Assembly (NCBI GenBank): GCA_011390455.1
Contig: JAABSI010000042.1
Span: 1 to 24,429, forward strand
Direction: 5' to 3'
DNA length: 24,429 nucleotides
Source: Trueperaceae bacterium
Lineage (GTDB): Bacteria; Deinococcota; Deinococci; Deinococcales; Trueperaceae
Shown: in pieces, positions 7,700 through 15,379 of the stretch
How the letters are laid out: the number at the start of each line of letters is the position of its first letter
How positions within the stretch are numbered: position 1 is the stretch's first letter
Notes under the pieces: model-generated
Told to the model about the DNA's origin: nothing
Databases searched by the model: none
What the model saw: the letters and a program-made list of their open reading frames with translations, nothing else
Position numbers and translations under genes: made by a program

Positions 7700-8472
7700 T
7701 CGTTCTCCTGCGCCGTGCCGGTATCGTGCGCATCGATCGACTTCCGTAGGCCTTCACCTGGCCGATGCATCGCGTTTCGGACGGCTTGCGACGGGTGCTC
7801 GCGGAGGATGCGGATGACCTCGGGCGCGTATCCGAACTCGCCACGTCGAGCGAGTTCGGCGAACACGAAGCGGACCACCTCGAGGTCGACTGGGTGATCG
7901 ATGGTGACCCGCAGGTCGTAGGCGTCGGTGGGGTACGTGACGGCCTGGGTCGAAAACGAGTCCGGCCGCTCGCGCGCGTAGCGCGTGACGTGCTCCCGGT
8001 CGACGGGCGAGGTCGCTTCGCGTGCGATGCGTTCCAGGGCACCCCGCGTCATCGCGCTGACCTCGAGACCGTGCGGGAGGCGCATCGGCATGCTGTTGGT
8101 CGCGTAGTCGCAGCCGGACGTGCGCAGCGCTTCGACGACGTCGTCGATCACCCTGGGATCGACCAGCGGGCAGTCGGCGGTCACCCGGACGACCACGTCC
8201 AAGCCGTGGGCCCGCGCTGCGGCGTGGTACCGACCCAGCACGTCGTCGGTGCTGCCGCGGAAGACCTCGATGCCGGCTTCGCGACAATGGGCGACCAGAA
8301 CGTCATCGACCGGAGCGAGCGTCGTCGCGACGATGACCGCGTCGGCCGTGGTCGCCCGAGCGCAGCGCGCCACGACCTGATCGACGACGGTCTCGCCGGC
8401 CAACTCTGCGAGCACCTTGCCAGGGAATCGCGTCGAGCCCATGCGCGCTTGGATGACGATGCCGACCTTCAT
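7696..8472 (-). CDS. pseF: Nonulosonic acid cytidylyltransferase, SpsF/PseF type
   Basis: A 258-residue nucleotidyltransferase that should activate the nonulosonic acid with CTP to give the CMP donor used by the glycosyltransferases. It opens with MKVGIVIQARMGSTRFPGK, the CTP-binding strand and loop of the SpsF branch of the family, and has VVRVTADCPLVDP, in which the aspartate coordinates Mg2+. The DYATNSMPMRLPHGLEVSA segment and LRVTIDHPVDLEVVRF are typical SpsF elements. I chose ATG 8472, four bases after the pseC stop, because it gives the family's exact N-terminus; ATG 8511 would add 13 unlikely residues. Classical Campylobacter PseF belongs to the related NeuA-like group, so the symbol reflects the pathway role rather than strict orthology. 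Confidence 0.8.
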   Translation of the reverse strand: MKVGIVIQARMGSTRFPGKVLAELAGETVVDQVVARCARATTADAVIVATTLAPVDDVLVAHCREAGIEVFRGSTDDVLGRYHAAARAHGLDVVVRVTADCPLVDPRVIDDVVEALRTSGCDYATNSMPMRLPHGLEVSAMTRGALERIAREATSPVDREHVTRYARERPDSFSTQAVTYPTDAYDLRVTIDHPVDLEVVRFVFAELARRGEFGYAPEVIRILREHPSQAVRNAMHRPGEGLRKSIDAHDTGTAQENE

Positions 8473-8476
8473 CGCA

Positions 8477-9622
8477 TCAAGCAGGCGTGCTCGCGAAGAG
8501 CCGGAGGCCATCGACGACGCGCTCGATGTCGTCGTCGGTCATGGCCGGGAAGATGGGCAGCGAGATGGCGCCCCCGTAGTACCGTTCGGCTTCCGGGCAC
8601 AGTCCCCGTCGATACCCGAGCGCCTGGTAGTACGGGTGCCAGTAGACGGGAAGGTAATGGACCTGGACGCCGAGCCCCTGGGCGCGCAAGCGCTCGAAGA
8701 GCGGTCTGCGAAGCCCGGGGTCGCGGGTACGCACGATGTACAGGTGCCAACCGGGCTCGGCGTCGTCGCGTCGGCCCGGGAGCTCGAGCGCATCGAGGTC
8801 GGCCAGCATCGCGTCGTACGCCGCGGCGATGGCCCGTCGGCGTCCGACGAACCGATCGAGCTTGCGCATCTGGCTCGTGCCGAGGGCCGCTTGCACGTCG
8901 GTGAGGCGGTAGTTGAAGCCGAGGTCGTGTTGCTCGTACCACCAGCCGCCCTCGTCGGGATGGACCATCTCGGTCGGGTCCTTGGTGATCCCGTGGGTAC
9001 GGAAGCGACGGGCGCGCGCCGCGAGCTCGGCGTCATCGGTGACGACGGCGCCGCCTTCGGCGGTCGTGATCGGCTTGACCGGGTGGAACGAGAGCTCGCT
9101 GGCGTCGGCGAGCGTGCCCACGGGGCGACCCTTGTACGTGGCGCCGAGCGAGTGCGCGGCGTCGGCGAGGAGCCGGAGGCCGTGGCGGTCGGCGACGACG
9201 CGCAGGCGGTCGTAGTCCGCGGGGTGGCCGGCGAAGTCGATGGCCACGATCGCTTTGGTGCGGTCGGTGATCGCCGCTTCGACGAGGTCGGGGTCGAGGT
9301 TGCCGGTGTCGGGTTCGACGTCGACGAAGCGGACGGTGGCGCCGAGGTAGAGCGCGGCGTTGGCCGTGGCGGCGAAGGTGAGGGGGCTGGTGACGATCTC
9401 GTCGCCGGGCCCGATGCCGGCGGCGAAGTACATGGCGTGGAGCGCCGACGTCCCCGAGTTGACGGCGACGGCGTGGGCTGCGCCGGTGGCGCCGGTCAGC
9501 GCCGCCTCGAAGCCTTCGACGGCCGGGCCGGTGGTGAGGTAATCGCTGCGGAGCACGCCGACGACCGCGGCGATGTCGTCGTCATCGACCCACTGGCGGC
9601 CGTACGGGAGGAGCTCAGGCAT
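8477..9622 (-). CDS. pseC: UDP-4-amino-4,6-dideoxy-L-altrose aminotransferase PseC
   Basis: PseC is a PLP enzyme of the DegT/DnrJ/EryC1 family that converts the 4-keto sugar made by PseB into the 4-amino sugar. In the 381-residue protein the visible markers are LPYGRQWVDDDDIAAVV (5-21), SDYLTTGPAVEGFE (26-39), NSGTSALHAMY (55-65), LLADAAHSLG (151-160; D154 binds the pyridine nitrogen) and SFHPVKPITTAEGG (178-191; K183 forms the Schiff base). The YRLTDVQAALG and VHYLPVYWHPYYQ segments match PseC closely. The start at ATG 9622 lies inside the 3' end of pseB (8-base overlap) and gives the usual MPELLPYGRQ beginning. The frame is open upstream but that extension is low-complexity shadow. Confidence 0.95.
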   Translation of the reverse strand: MPELLPYGRQWVDDDDIAAVVGVLRSDYLTTGPAVEGFEAALTGATGAAHAVAVNSGTSALHAMYFAAGIGPGDEIVTSPLTFAATANAALYLGATVRFVDVEPDTGNLDPDLVEAAITDRTKAIVAIDFAGHPADYDRLRVVADRHGLRLLADAAHSLGATYKGRPVGTLADASELSFHPVKPITTAEGGAVVTDDAELAARARRFRTHGITKDPTEMVHPDEGGWWYEQHDLGFNYRLTDVQAALGTSQMRKLDRFVGRRRAIAAAYDAMLADLDALELPGRRDDAEPGWHLYIVRTRDPGLRRPLFERLRAQGLGVQVHYLPVYWHPYYQALGYRRGLCPEAERYYGGAISLPIFPAMTDDDIERVVDGLRLFASTPA

Positions 9623-10589
9623 GCTCGAGGAGCGCTCGGAGCCCGTCGACGTCGAGCCAGGTGTCGTTGCGGTCGCTGGTGTACGCGAAACCTTCGGGCA
9701 GGGGCGTGCCGTCGAGGTGGTCGTTGCCCCACCAGCCGAACTCGGGCTGGATGACGTAGCGGTCGCCGACGTCGATGGTGCGGCGCGCATCGTCGAGGCT
9801 GATCATCTCCTCGTGAAGCTTCTCGCCCGGGCGGATGCCGACGAACTCCAGGCGGGCGTCGGGGGCGATCGCTTTGGCGAGGTCCGTGACGCGCATGCTG
9901 GGGATCTTGGGGACGAAGAGCTCGCCGCCGCGCATGGTCTGGAGGCTGCTGAGGACGAAGTCGACGCCCTGCTGCAGGGTGATCCAGAAGCGGGTCATGC
10001 GTTCGTCGGTGATCGGCAGGACGCCAGCGGCGGCCTTGGCTTGGAAGAAGGGCACCACGGAGCCGCGGCTCCCGACCACGTTGCCGTATCGGACGACGGA
10101 GAAGCGGGTCTTCTTGCCGCCCGCATAGCTGTTCCCCTGGACGAAGAGCTTGTCGCTGACGAGCTTGGTGGCGCCGTAGAGGTTGATGGGGCTGCTCGCC
10201 TTGTCGGTGCTCAGCGCCACGACCCGGTCGACGCCGCGGTCGATGGCCGCGTCGATGACGTTCTGTGCGCCCTGGATGTTCGTCTTGACCGCTTCGAACG
10301 GGTTGTACTCGGCGGCGGGCACCTGCTTGAGGGCGGCGGCGTGGACGACTACGTCGACGCCGTCGAAGGCGCGGTGGAGGCGGTCGGCGTCGCGGACGTC
10401 GCCCAGGAAGTAGCGCAGGCGCGGGTCGCCCGCGAACTGTTGCTGCATCTCGTACTGCTTGAGTTCGTCGCGGCTGTAGACGATCACCTTGCGCGGTTCG
10501 GCGTGGTCCAGCAGCGTCCGGATGAACCGTTTGCCGAAGGACCCCGTGCCGCCCGTGATCAGGAAGTTCGTGCCAGATAGATGCTTCAC
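9615..10589 (-). CDS. pseB: UDP-GlcNAc 4,6-dehydratase (inverting) PseB
   Basis: PseB is the first committed enzyme: it dehydrates UDP-GlcNAc and inverts C5 to give the UDP-4-keto-L-arabino-hexulose. The 324-residue extended SDR has the NADP loop ITGGTGSFG (11-19), YSRDELKQYEM (38-48) and FLGDVRD (61-67). Its active site STDKASSPINLYGATK (127-142) has D129, K130, Y138 and K142, the residues that distinguish PseB/FlaA1 from retaining dehydratases. The end (IRPGEKLHEEMIS) is also typical. Translation starts at GTG 10589. A GAAGGA lies rather far (about 15 bases) upstream, and a TATAGT box about 85 bases upstream suggests that the operon pseB-pseC-pseF-pseG-maoC-citE-pglD-pseI has its own promoter. 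Confidence 0.96.
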   Translation of the reverse strand: MKHLSGTNFLITGGTGSFGKRFIRTLLDHAEPRKVIVYSRDELKQYEMQQQFAGDPRLRYFLGDVRDADRLHRAFDGVDVVVHAAALKQVPAAEYNPFEAVKTNIQGAQNVIDAAIDRGVDRVVALSTDKASSPINLYGATKLVSDKLFVQGNSYAGGKKTRFSVVRYGNVVGSRGSVVPFFQAKAAAGVLPITDERMTRFWITLQQGVDFVLSSLQTMRGGELFVPKIPSMRVTDLAKAIAPDARLEFVGIRPGEKLHEEMISLDDARRTIDVGDRYVIQPEFGWWGNDHLDGTPLPEGFAYTSDRNDTWLDVDGLRALLEHA

Positions 10590-10672
10590 GTGGTTGTCTC
10601 GTCCTTCGCGTCCTGCAGGTGGGATGGGTGTCGCGGCAAAGTATCGACGCGCGACCGAAAGCCGATGGACGA

Positions 10673-10678
10673 ACTATA
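10673..10678 (-). promoter_or_regulatory. Candidate -10 box of the pse operon
   Basis: On the minus strand TATAGT is the most AT-rich hexamer in the 97-base gap between the flippase gene and pseB, and matches a sigma-70 -10 consensus in five of six positions. No clear TTGACA is seen 17 bases upstream, where the sequence is still flippase coding. It would leave an untranslated leader of roughly 75-80 bases. Confidence 0.35.
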
Positions 10679-10686
10679 CCGCTCGG

Positions 10687-11982
10687 TCATGACGGCGACC
10701 CACGTCGGGAGCTCCGGCCGCTCCCGGAGGACCGGCGCACGAGCGCGCCCGCCAGGATCATGACGCCGGCGAACACGCCGAAGCCGGCGACCGTGCCGAT
10801 CGCGACCCCGGAGAGCCCGAGCGAACCGACCAGCAGGAGGCTCGTGATCAGGTTCGCGATCGCCGCGGTGCCGATCGCGATGAGGTACCAGTGCTGGAGG
10901 CCGACGACGTTGAAGGCGTTGCCGTACCCGAGGCCGGCCACGCGGACCACCGGGATGGTCATCGAGATGAGAAGCGCGGGGATCCCTGGTTCGTAGTCGG
11001 GCAAGAACGTTCGGATGCCCCAGGGTGCGACGGCCATGACGAGGAGCACGGCCGGTACCGAGACCGCGAGCGCGGTCCACTGCTGTCGCACCATGAGTGG
11101 CTGGAGCGACGACCAGGTCGGATCTCGGGACCATGCCATGGCCATCCGCGGGTACACCTGTTGCGCGACGACTCGCGGCAACAGGCTCACCGCGCCGAGC
11201 GCCATGATCGCCAGCGAGTAGTGGCCGAGCGACTCGGCGCCCAGGTGCGCTTGGATGACCCAACGATCGACGGTGGCGAAGACCGCGTAGCTGATGCCGA
11301 CCACCATGATCGGGAACCCGATGCGGATGAGGCGCACCGCCTGGGGCAGGTCGAACCGCGGGCGAAACAGCTTCGGTGCTCGGATCCCCGCGATCACGGA
11401 GAGCGTGGCGTACGACGCGATCTGCCCCGCGACGTACCCTTCGAGCCCCCAGGTGACGGCGAGTGGGATGGTGGCCAGCGGGAACGTCACCGCCGAGATC
11501 AGCTGCAGGCGAGCGGCCGCCAGGAACTTGGTCTGCGCCTTGAGGTGCGTGAAGGCGAACCCGTAGAGCTGCTGCGCAGCGAGCAGGCCAGCCATCAGCC
11601 AGGCGAGCGGTCCGGCCGGCACGACGTCCAGCGGCACCAAGACGCCGGCGAGCACAGCCAAGGCGACCAGGTACGAGACGAGCACGAAGCCGAGGGCGAC
11701 GCCGCGTACGCGCTGCGCCTCCTCCGGGTCGTTGCGTGCCAAGGCCCCGGGGATCTCGCGGTTCATCCCGTTGAGGGCGCCCAGGTGGACCATGCCGCCG
11801 TACTGGAGCACCAGGTTGAGCAGGTACCAGACGCCCATGGCGACCGGACCGAGGGTGGCCGCGACCACGAGGTTGCTCGCCAAGCGGGCCGCCTGGTCGA
11901 TCGCGGTCGTCGAGCCGAAGCCGGCCAGTTCGCGGACCCATCGCGTCGGGCCTGGAGGCGCTGCGCCTGGGGAGGGGGTCAT
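10687..11982 (-). CDS. Wzx-like polysaccharide flippase (MOP/MATE superfamily)
   Basis: A 431-residue protein with about twelve transmembrane segments arranged like Wzx/RfbX flippases, which move undecaprenyl-linked repeat units across the membrane. Helix 1 contains GFGSTTAIDQAARLASNLVV, followed by LGPVAMGVWYLLN, the LNGMNREIPGALARND cytoplasmic loop typical of the group, and RIGFPIMVVGISYAVFATVDRWVI at the start of the second half, where Wzx proteins repeat the fold. The ATG at 11982 lies 31 bases after the stop of the preceding gene of unknown function, with no evident terminator between them, so read-through from the amidase operon is possible. Together with the Wzy-like gene it points to Wzx/Wzy-dependent glycan export rather than an ABC exporter. 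Confidence 0.88.
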   Translation of the reverse strand: MTPSPGAAPPGPTRWVRELAGFGSTTAIDQAARLASNLVVAATLGPVAMGVWYLLNLVLQYGGMVHLGALNGMNREIPGALARNDPEEAQRVRGVALGFVLVSYLVALAVLAGVLVPLDVVPAGPLAWLMAGLLAAQQLYGFAFTHLKAQTKFLAAARLQLISAVTFPLATIPLAVTWGLEGYVAGQIASYATLSVIAGIRAPKLFRPRFDLPQAVRLIRIGFPIMVVGISYAVFATVDRWVIQAHLGAESLGHYSLAIMALGAVSLLPRVVAQQVYPRMAMAWSRDPTWSSLQPLMVRQQWTALAVSVPAVLLVMAVAPWGIRTFLPDYEPGIPALLISMTIPVVRVAGLGYGNAFNVVGLQHWYLIAIGTAAIANLITSLLLVGSLGLSGVAIGTVAGFGVFAGVMILAGALVRRSSGSGRSSRRGSPS

Positions 11983-12013
11983 GAAGGAACGCGGGGCCTG
12001 AGCACCGCCGCCC

Positions 12014-13060
12014 TCATCCCCCCCGCACCAACCCCTCTTCCCCCCACTGCTTGACCCAGCGCTGCAGCTCGTTCAGTTCGACCCCGTGCGCGATCGCGAG
12101 TTCCTCGATGGTGGCGCCCTCGCCGAAGGACTCGAGCACCTTCTGGCCGCGGGGGCCGAAGGCGTGGCGGAAGCGCATCCAGCGGTCGGTCATGGGGTTG
12201 AGCGCGTCGCGGCCGCGGAGCGTGAGCGCGTAGCTGCGCGCCTCCCAGCCGGGGGTCTCTTCGGGGAGCTTGAGCTGGGCGCCGGGGTCGTCGATCAGGG
12301 CGAAGGGGCCGCGGCGCTGCGGGGCCGCCGCGACGCGCAGCAGCGCGTCGCCGCGCACGACCAGCGCCACGCCCTCGGCATCGACGGTGAGCCCGCTGCC
12401 CGGGGCCTCGCCGGTGGGGCGGGTGCGGCGCGCGGCGTAGCCGGCGACGGCGGCGGCGCTCGTGGGGTCGAGCGGGATCAGTTCGAGGGAGGCGCCGTCC
12501 TCGTTCGCGAAGCGGGCGATCGCGCGCAGCGCGTCGAGGCCGTCGGCGATGGTGCCGCCGGCGCTGCGGGGGCGGTGGGCGTTGGCGGCGGCGACGCGCC
12601 CCTCGACCACCACGGCGAGCGCCGTGCCGTCGCCGGCGCGGGCGACGAGCAGGCCGTGCCACTGCTTCGCCTCGAGGCGCGCGAGCAGCCCGGCGACCGG
12701 CACCGCCGCCGCCGGCAGCGGCCGGGCGGCCACCAGCTGCGGCACGGCGCGCAGCGCGTCGATCGGGGCCTCGGGGGCGACGGAGGGCAGCGTGGGGACG
12801 CCGCTCGCCGCGTGGGCGACCGCGTGGATCGCCAGGTCGGCGACCGCCAGCCCGGCGAACCTGCCGAGCAGGTGGCGCGCCTTGACCTCGCCGCCCACCA
12901 GGGCGAGCAGCGCCACCCCGCGCACGCTCGGGACGCCGTCGTCCTCGATCTGCGCGAGCGCCACCGTGCCGTCGGGCACGAGCGCCTTGAGGCCCGCGAG
13001 CGCCTGCTGGCCGGTGAGCGCACCGGTGCGGCCGATCAGCCCGCCCTGCAGCGGCTTCAT
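12014..13060 (-). CDS. Protein of unknown function with two PATAN-like repeats and C-terminal helix-turn-helix-like tail
   Basis: I do not recognise this 348-residue protein with confidence. It appears to have two related halves: residues about 10-95 (VALAQIEDDGVPSVRGVALLALVGGEVKARH... split around 32-61) and about 130-215 (WHGLLVARAGDGTALAVVVEGRVAAA...). Each has a short beta-rich stretch and a helix with ALxAL, reminiscent of DUF4388/PATAN domains. The last 60 residues contain RFRHAFGPRGQKVLESF and then GATIEELAIAHGVELNELQRWVKQW, which reads like a winged or tetra-helical DNA-binding or protein-binding helix-turn-helix. No signal peptide is present, so it is cytoplasmic. ATG 13060 overlaps the NUDIX gene stop (ATGA). 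The coupling suggests joint expression with the amidase and NUDIX genes; the function is unknown. Confidence 0.75.
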   Translation of the reverse strand: MKPLQGGLIGRTGALTGQQALAGLKALVPDGTVALAQIEDDGVPSVRGVALLALVGGEVKARHLLGRFAGLAVADLAIHAVAHAASGVPTLPSVAPEAPIDALRAVPQLVAARPLPAAAVPVAGLLARLEAKQWHGLLVARAGDGTALAVVVEGRVAAANAHRPRSAGGTIADGLDALRAIARFANEDGASLELIPLDPTSAAAVAGYAARRTRPTGEAPGSGLTVDAEGVALVVRGDALLRVAAAPQRRGPFALIDDPGAQLKLPEETPGWEARSYALTLRGRDALNPMTDRWMRFRHAFGPRGQKVLESFGEGATIEELAIAHGVELNELQRWVKQWGEEGLVRGG

Positions 13061-13578
13061 GGACGGTCGCCGTTCTCGGCGACGGACACCGCTGCCTTGG
13101 GCGCAGCCTCGACCGAGGCGAGCAGCCCCGCCCGCCGCGCGGCGCGCAGCACCTGCTTGAGCGTCGCGCGGTCCTCGTCGAAGGCGAGCATCTTGAGGGC
13201 CTCGTCGGGGGCGAAGAAGCCGCCGTCGGGGAAGATCGCCTCGCGCAGGATCGCTTGGCGCGCGTCGGTCCGGAGCAGGTACCAGGTGATGCGGCGCCCC
13301 TCGCGGCGTGGGTTGACGTACTCGGTCTGCCAGGTCTGGCGCGGGTCGAGCGCGACGGCTTGCACCCCGGCCTCCTCTTCCACCTCGCGCACCGCGGTGT
13401 CCACCTTGGATTCGCCGGGCTCGACGTGCCCCTTGGGGAACACCCACGTGCCGTTGCGGTGTCGGATCAGCAGCACGCGCCCTTCGTCGTTGATCACCAC
13501 GCCGCCTGCACCCTCGACGATGCGTCGGGGGCGGCGTGCGCTGCGGGGGGTGCGGGCGGCCGACATCTTCGTCGGCAT
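13057..13578 (-). CDS. NUDIX hydrolase, diadenosine-polyphosphate-hydrolase-like
   Basis: A 173-residue NUDIX enzyme that should hydrolyse a nucleoside diphosphate linked to another moiety. The complete NUDIX box GX5EX7REUXEEXGU lies at residues 50-72 (G50, E56, R64, E65, E68, E69, G71), preceded by GAGGVVINDEGRVLLIRH and WVFPKGHVEPGE. The PKGHVEPGE form resembles Thermus Ndx1 and other ApnA hydrolases, so dinucleoside polyphosphates are a reasonable substrate, but NUDIX specificity is hard to read from sequence. A basic tail of about 20 residues precedes the domain; M5 is an alternative start. The ATG is four bases after the amidase stop and the 3' end overlaps the next gene, so it belongs to the amidase operon. 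Confidence 0.9.
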   Translation of the reverse strand: MPTKMSAARTPRSARRPRRIVEGAGGVVINDEGRVLLIRHRNGTWVFPKGHVEPGESKVDTAVREVEEEAGVQAVALDPRQTWQTEYVNPRREGRRITWYLLRTDARQAILREAIFPDGGFFAPDEALKMLAFDEDRATLKQVLRAARRAGLLASVEAAPKAAVSVAENGDRP

Positions 13579-13582
13579 CCTA

Positions 13583-15175
13583 TCAGCGCCGGGCGAGCGT
13601 GCCGCCTTCGCGCAGGAAGGTGAGGATGCCGTCGGCGAGCGCGTCGGCGAGGTCGCCGCGGTACTCGGCCTCGGCGAGCTTCTGCCCCTCGTCGGGGTTC
13701 GACACGAAGCCCAACTCGACCAGGATCGCCGGGATGCGGCTGTTGCGGATCACGTAGAACAGGTTCTGGCGCACGCCGCGGTCGTTGGCGCCGGTGGCCT
13801 CCACCAGCCGGGCCTGAACCAGGTCGGCGAGGGCGAGCGAGTAGTTGAGCTGGGTCTCGCGCAGGATGTCGCCGGCGATGTCGGTGGCGATGCGCGCGGC
13901 CTCCTCGGTGCGGGCCGCGCCGACGTCGCCGCCGCCGTTCTCGTCGATCGCGCGATCGATGAGCGCGGGGTCGAGCGGCCGTCCGAACACCCACGTCTCG
14001 ATGCCGTGCGCGGAGCTGGAATCGGCGGCGTTCGCGTGGATCGAGACGAACACGTTGCGGTCGGTGGTGGCGAAGGTCGAGCGCTCCTGCAGCGTCAGGA
14101 AGGTGTCGTTGCCGCGCGTGACGATGACGTGCACGCCCTGGGCCTCGAGCAGCGCCTTGAGCCGCAGCGTGACGTCGAGCACGACTTCCTTCTCGTGCGC
14201 CCAGCTCGACACCGCGCCCGGGTCGTGGCCGCCGTGGCCCGCGTCGATCACCACGGTGTAGCGCCGATCCGGCGCCTGCGCGACCGCCAGCGGGTCGGCC
14301 GCCGGCAGCGGCAAGGGCGCGACGGCGGTGACGCCGTCGGCCATTGGGGTGGCGGCCCCGCCCTGGAGGTCGGGGGCGAAGTCGACGTACAGCGTGTCGT
14401 TCGTGCCGCGCGGGACGCTGCCGACCTCGTACCCGCGCCCCGAGGGCGCGAGCGGGTGGCGGGTGCGCACGACCAGCGCGACCACGCCGTCGAGCACCTG
14501 GTACGCGACCTGCTCCAGGTTCGGGTCGTCGGCCAGATCGCGCACCAGGGCGGGCGCGTGGGCGCCCGGGAGCAGCACGGCGAGGCTCGAGCCGTTGACC
14601 GCCACCTGGAACGCGTAGCCGGCCGGGAGGTCGAGCGCCACGCGGGTGACGCCGTCGTTGAGGCCGACGCGCGGGGCCGTGAGCTGGACGCCCGCCGTGA
14701 AGTCGGGGAGGTCGATCGTGACGACCCGCGCCGAGGCGTGCCAGCCCGAGTCGCCCCCGAGCGCCGCGACGATGGGGGTGATGGGCACGTAGCTGGTCCC
14801 GTCGACGAGGATCGCCATCGGGCTGTCGAGCGCGCCGCCCGAGTAGCGCACCATGCCCGGCCGCTTGACCAGCCCGTCGGCGACGTCCGACGTGGCGTCG
14901 ATGACCACCTCGCGGATGCCCGCCGAGAAGGTGAGCCGCTTGGCGCTCGCGTCGTAGCGAAGGTCGAGCCCGGCCGCCGCGGCGAAGGCGGAGGCGCGCA
15001 TGTACGCGTTGCCGCTGTCGCCCTGCGCGATGAAGTAGAAGGGGCCGGCGTCGTCGTTCAGGACGCCGCCGATCGACAAAAAGTTGTGGCGCTCTTGCGC
15101 CATGGCGATGCCGGCCGCCAGCCCCAAGAGGATGGCGAGGGCGACGACGAGGAAAGGGGTCCGGCGGCGCGACAC
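13583..15175 (-). CDS. N-acetylmuramoyl-L-alanine amidase (Amidase_3) with stalk domain, exported
   Basis: This exported 530-residue enzyme cleaves the amide bond between muramic acid and the stem peptide. It starts with a signal peptide (MSRRRTPFLVVALAILLGLA, cleavage near AMAQ-E, residue 27). Residues about 30-155 resemble the copper-amine-oxidase-like stalk domain, and about 160-270 an AMIN-like beta domain. The catalytic Amidase_3 domain covers 306-525, with Zn ligands H314 (VVIDAGHGG), E328 (HEKEVVLDV) and H380 (VSIHANA) and catalytic E487 (ILVELGFVSNPDE). All key residues are present, so it should be active. An insertion of about 45 residues after the HANA motif (RPLDPALIDRAIDENGGGD...) is as found in AmiC-like enzymes regulated by EnvC, where an autoinhibitory helix sits here. 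The start is GTG 15175. Confidence 0.93.
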   Translation of the reverse strand: MSRRRTPFLVVALAILLGLAAGIAMAQERHNFLSIGGVLNDDAGPFYFIAQGDSGNAYMRASAFAAAAGLDLRYDASAKRLTFSAGIREVVIDATSDVADGLVKRPGMVRYSGGALDSPMAILVDGTSYVPITPIVAALGGDSGWHASARVVTIDLPDFTAGVQLTAPRVGLNDGVTRVALDLPAGYAFQVAVNGSSLAVLLPGAHAPALVRDLADDPNLEQVAYQVLDGVVALVVRTRHPLAPSGRGYEVGSVPRGTNDTLYVDFAPDLQGGAATPMADGVTAVAPLPLPAADPLAVAQAPDRRYTVVIDAGHGGHDPGAVSSWAHEKEVVLDVTLRLKALLEAQGVHVIVTRGNDTFLTLQERSTFATTDRNVFVSIHANAADSSSAHGIETWVFGRPLDPALIDRAIDENGGGDVGAARTEEAARIATDIAGDILRETQLNYSLALADLVQARLVEATGANDRGVRQNLFYVIRNSRIPAILVELGFVSNPDEGQKLAEAEYRGDLADALADGILTFLREGGTLARR

Positions 15176-15185
15176 GCTAAAAGGG

Positions 15186-15191
15186 AGTCTA
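15186..15191 (-). promoter_or_regulatory. Candidate -10 box of the amidase operon
   Basis: Minus-strand TAGACT lies ten bases before the GTG start of the amidase gene. It fits the TANNNT pattern seen ahead of several genes in this window and would give a leader of only a few bases. A TTGCAC occurs further upstream but the spacing of 21 bases is too long to count as a normal -35. Confidence 0.4.
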
Positions 15192-15366
15192 GCACGGGCC
15201 TATTCGGACGTAGTGCAATCGTCCACGTCTGGGACGGGTCTCCCACCCGCGGGGGTCGCCGCGTGCGTCGGTGGGGCGCCGCGTGCGAGCGAACCGCGCC
15301 GCACCCCCTTCATGAGCGGCCGCGCCTCCACCGAGGACCCACATGAGAACACCGTGTGGGACGCGG

Positions 15367-15372
15367 TACGCT
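15367..15372 (+). promoter_or_regulatory. Candidate -10 box, leaderless HEWGH-protein gene
   Basis: TACGCT is followed by seven bases and then ATG 15380. This spacing puts the transcription start at or next to the A of the start codon, as for leaderless mRNAs in Deinococcus and actinobacteria. No ribosome-binding site is present, which supports both the promoter and the choice of this ATG. Confidence 0.45.
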
Positions 15373-15379
15373 CGCGGCG

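Noticed and set aside
12086..15346. A 1086-codon open frame on the plus strand
   Set aside because: It is antisense to three recognised minus-strand genes (unknown protein, NUDIX, amidase), is composed of Gly/Arg/Val/Asp-rich low-complexity sequence and shows no domain. Long antisense frames are normal at this GC content.
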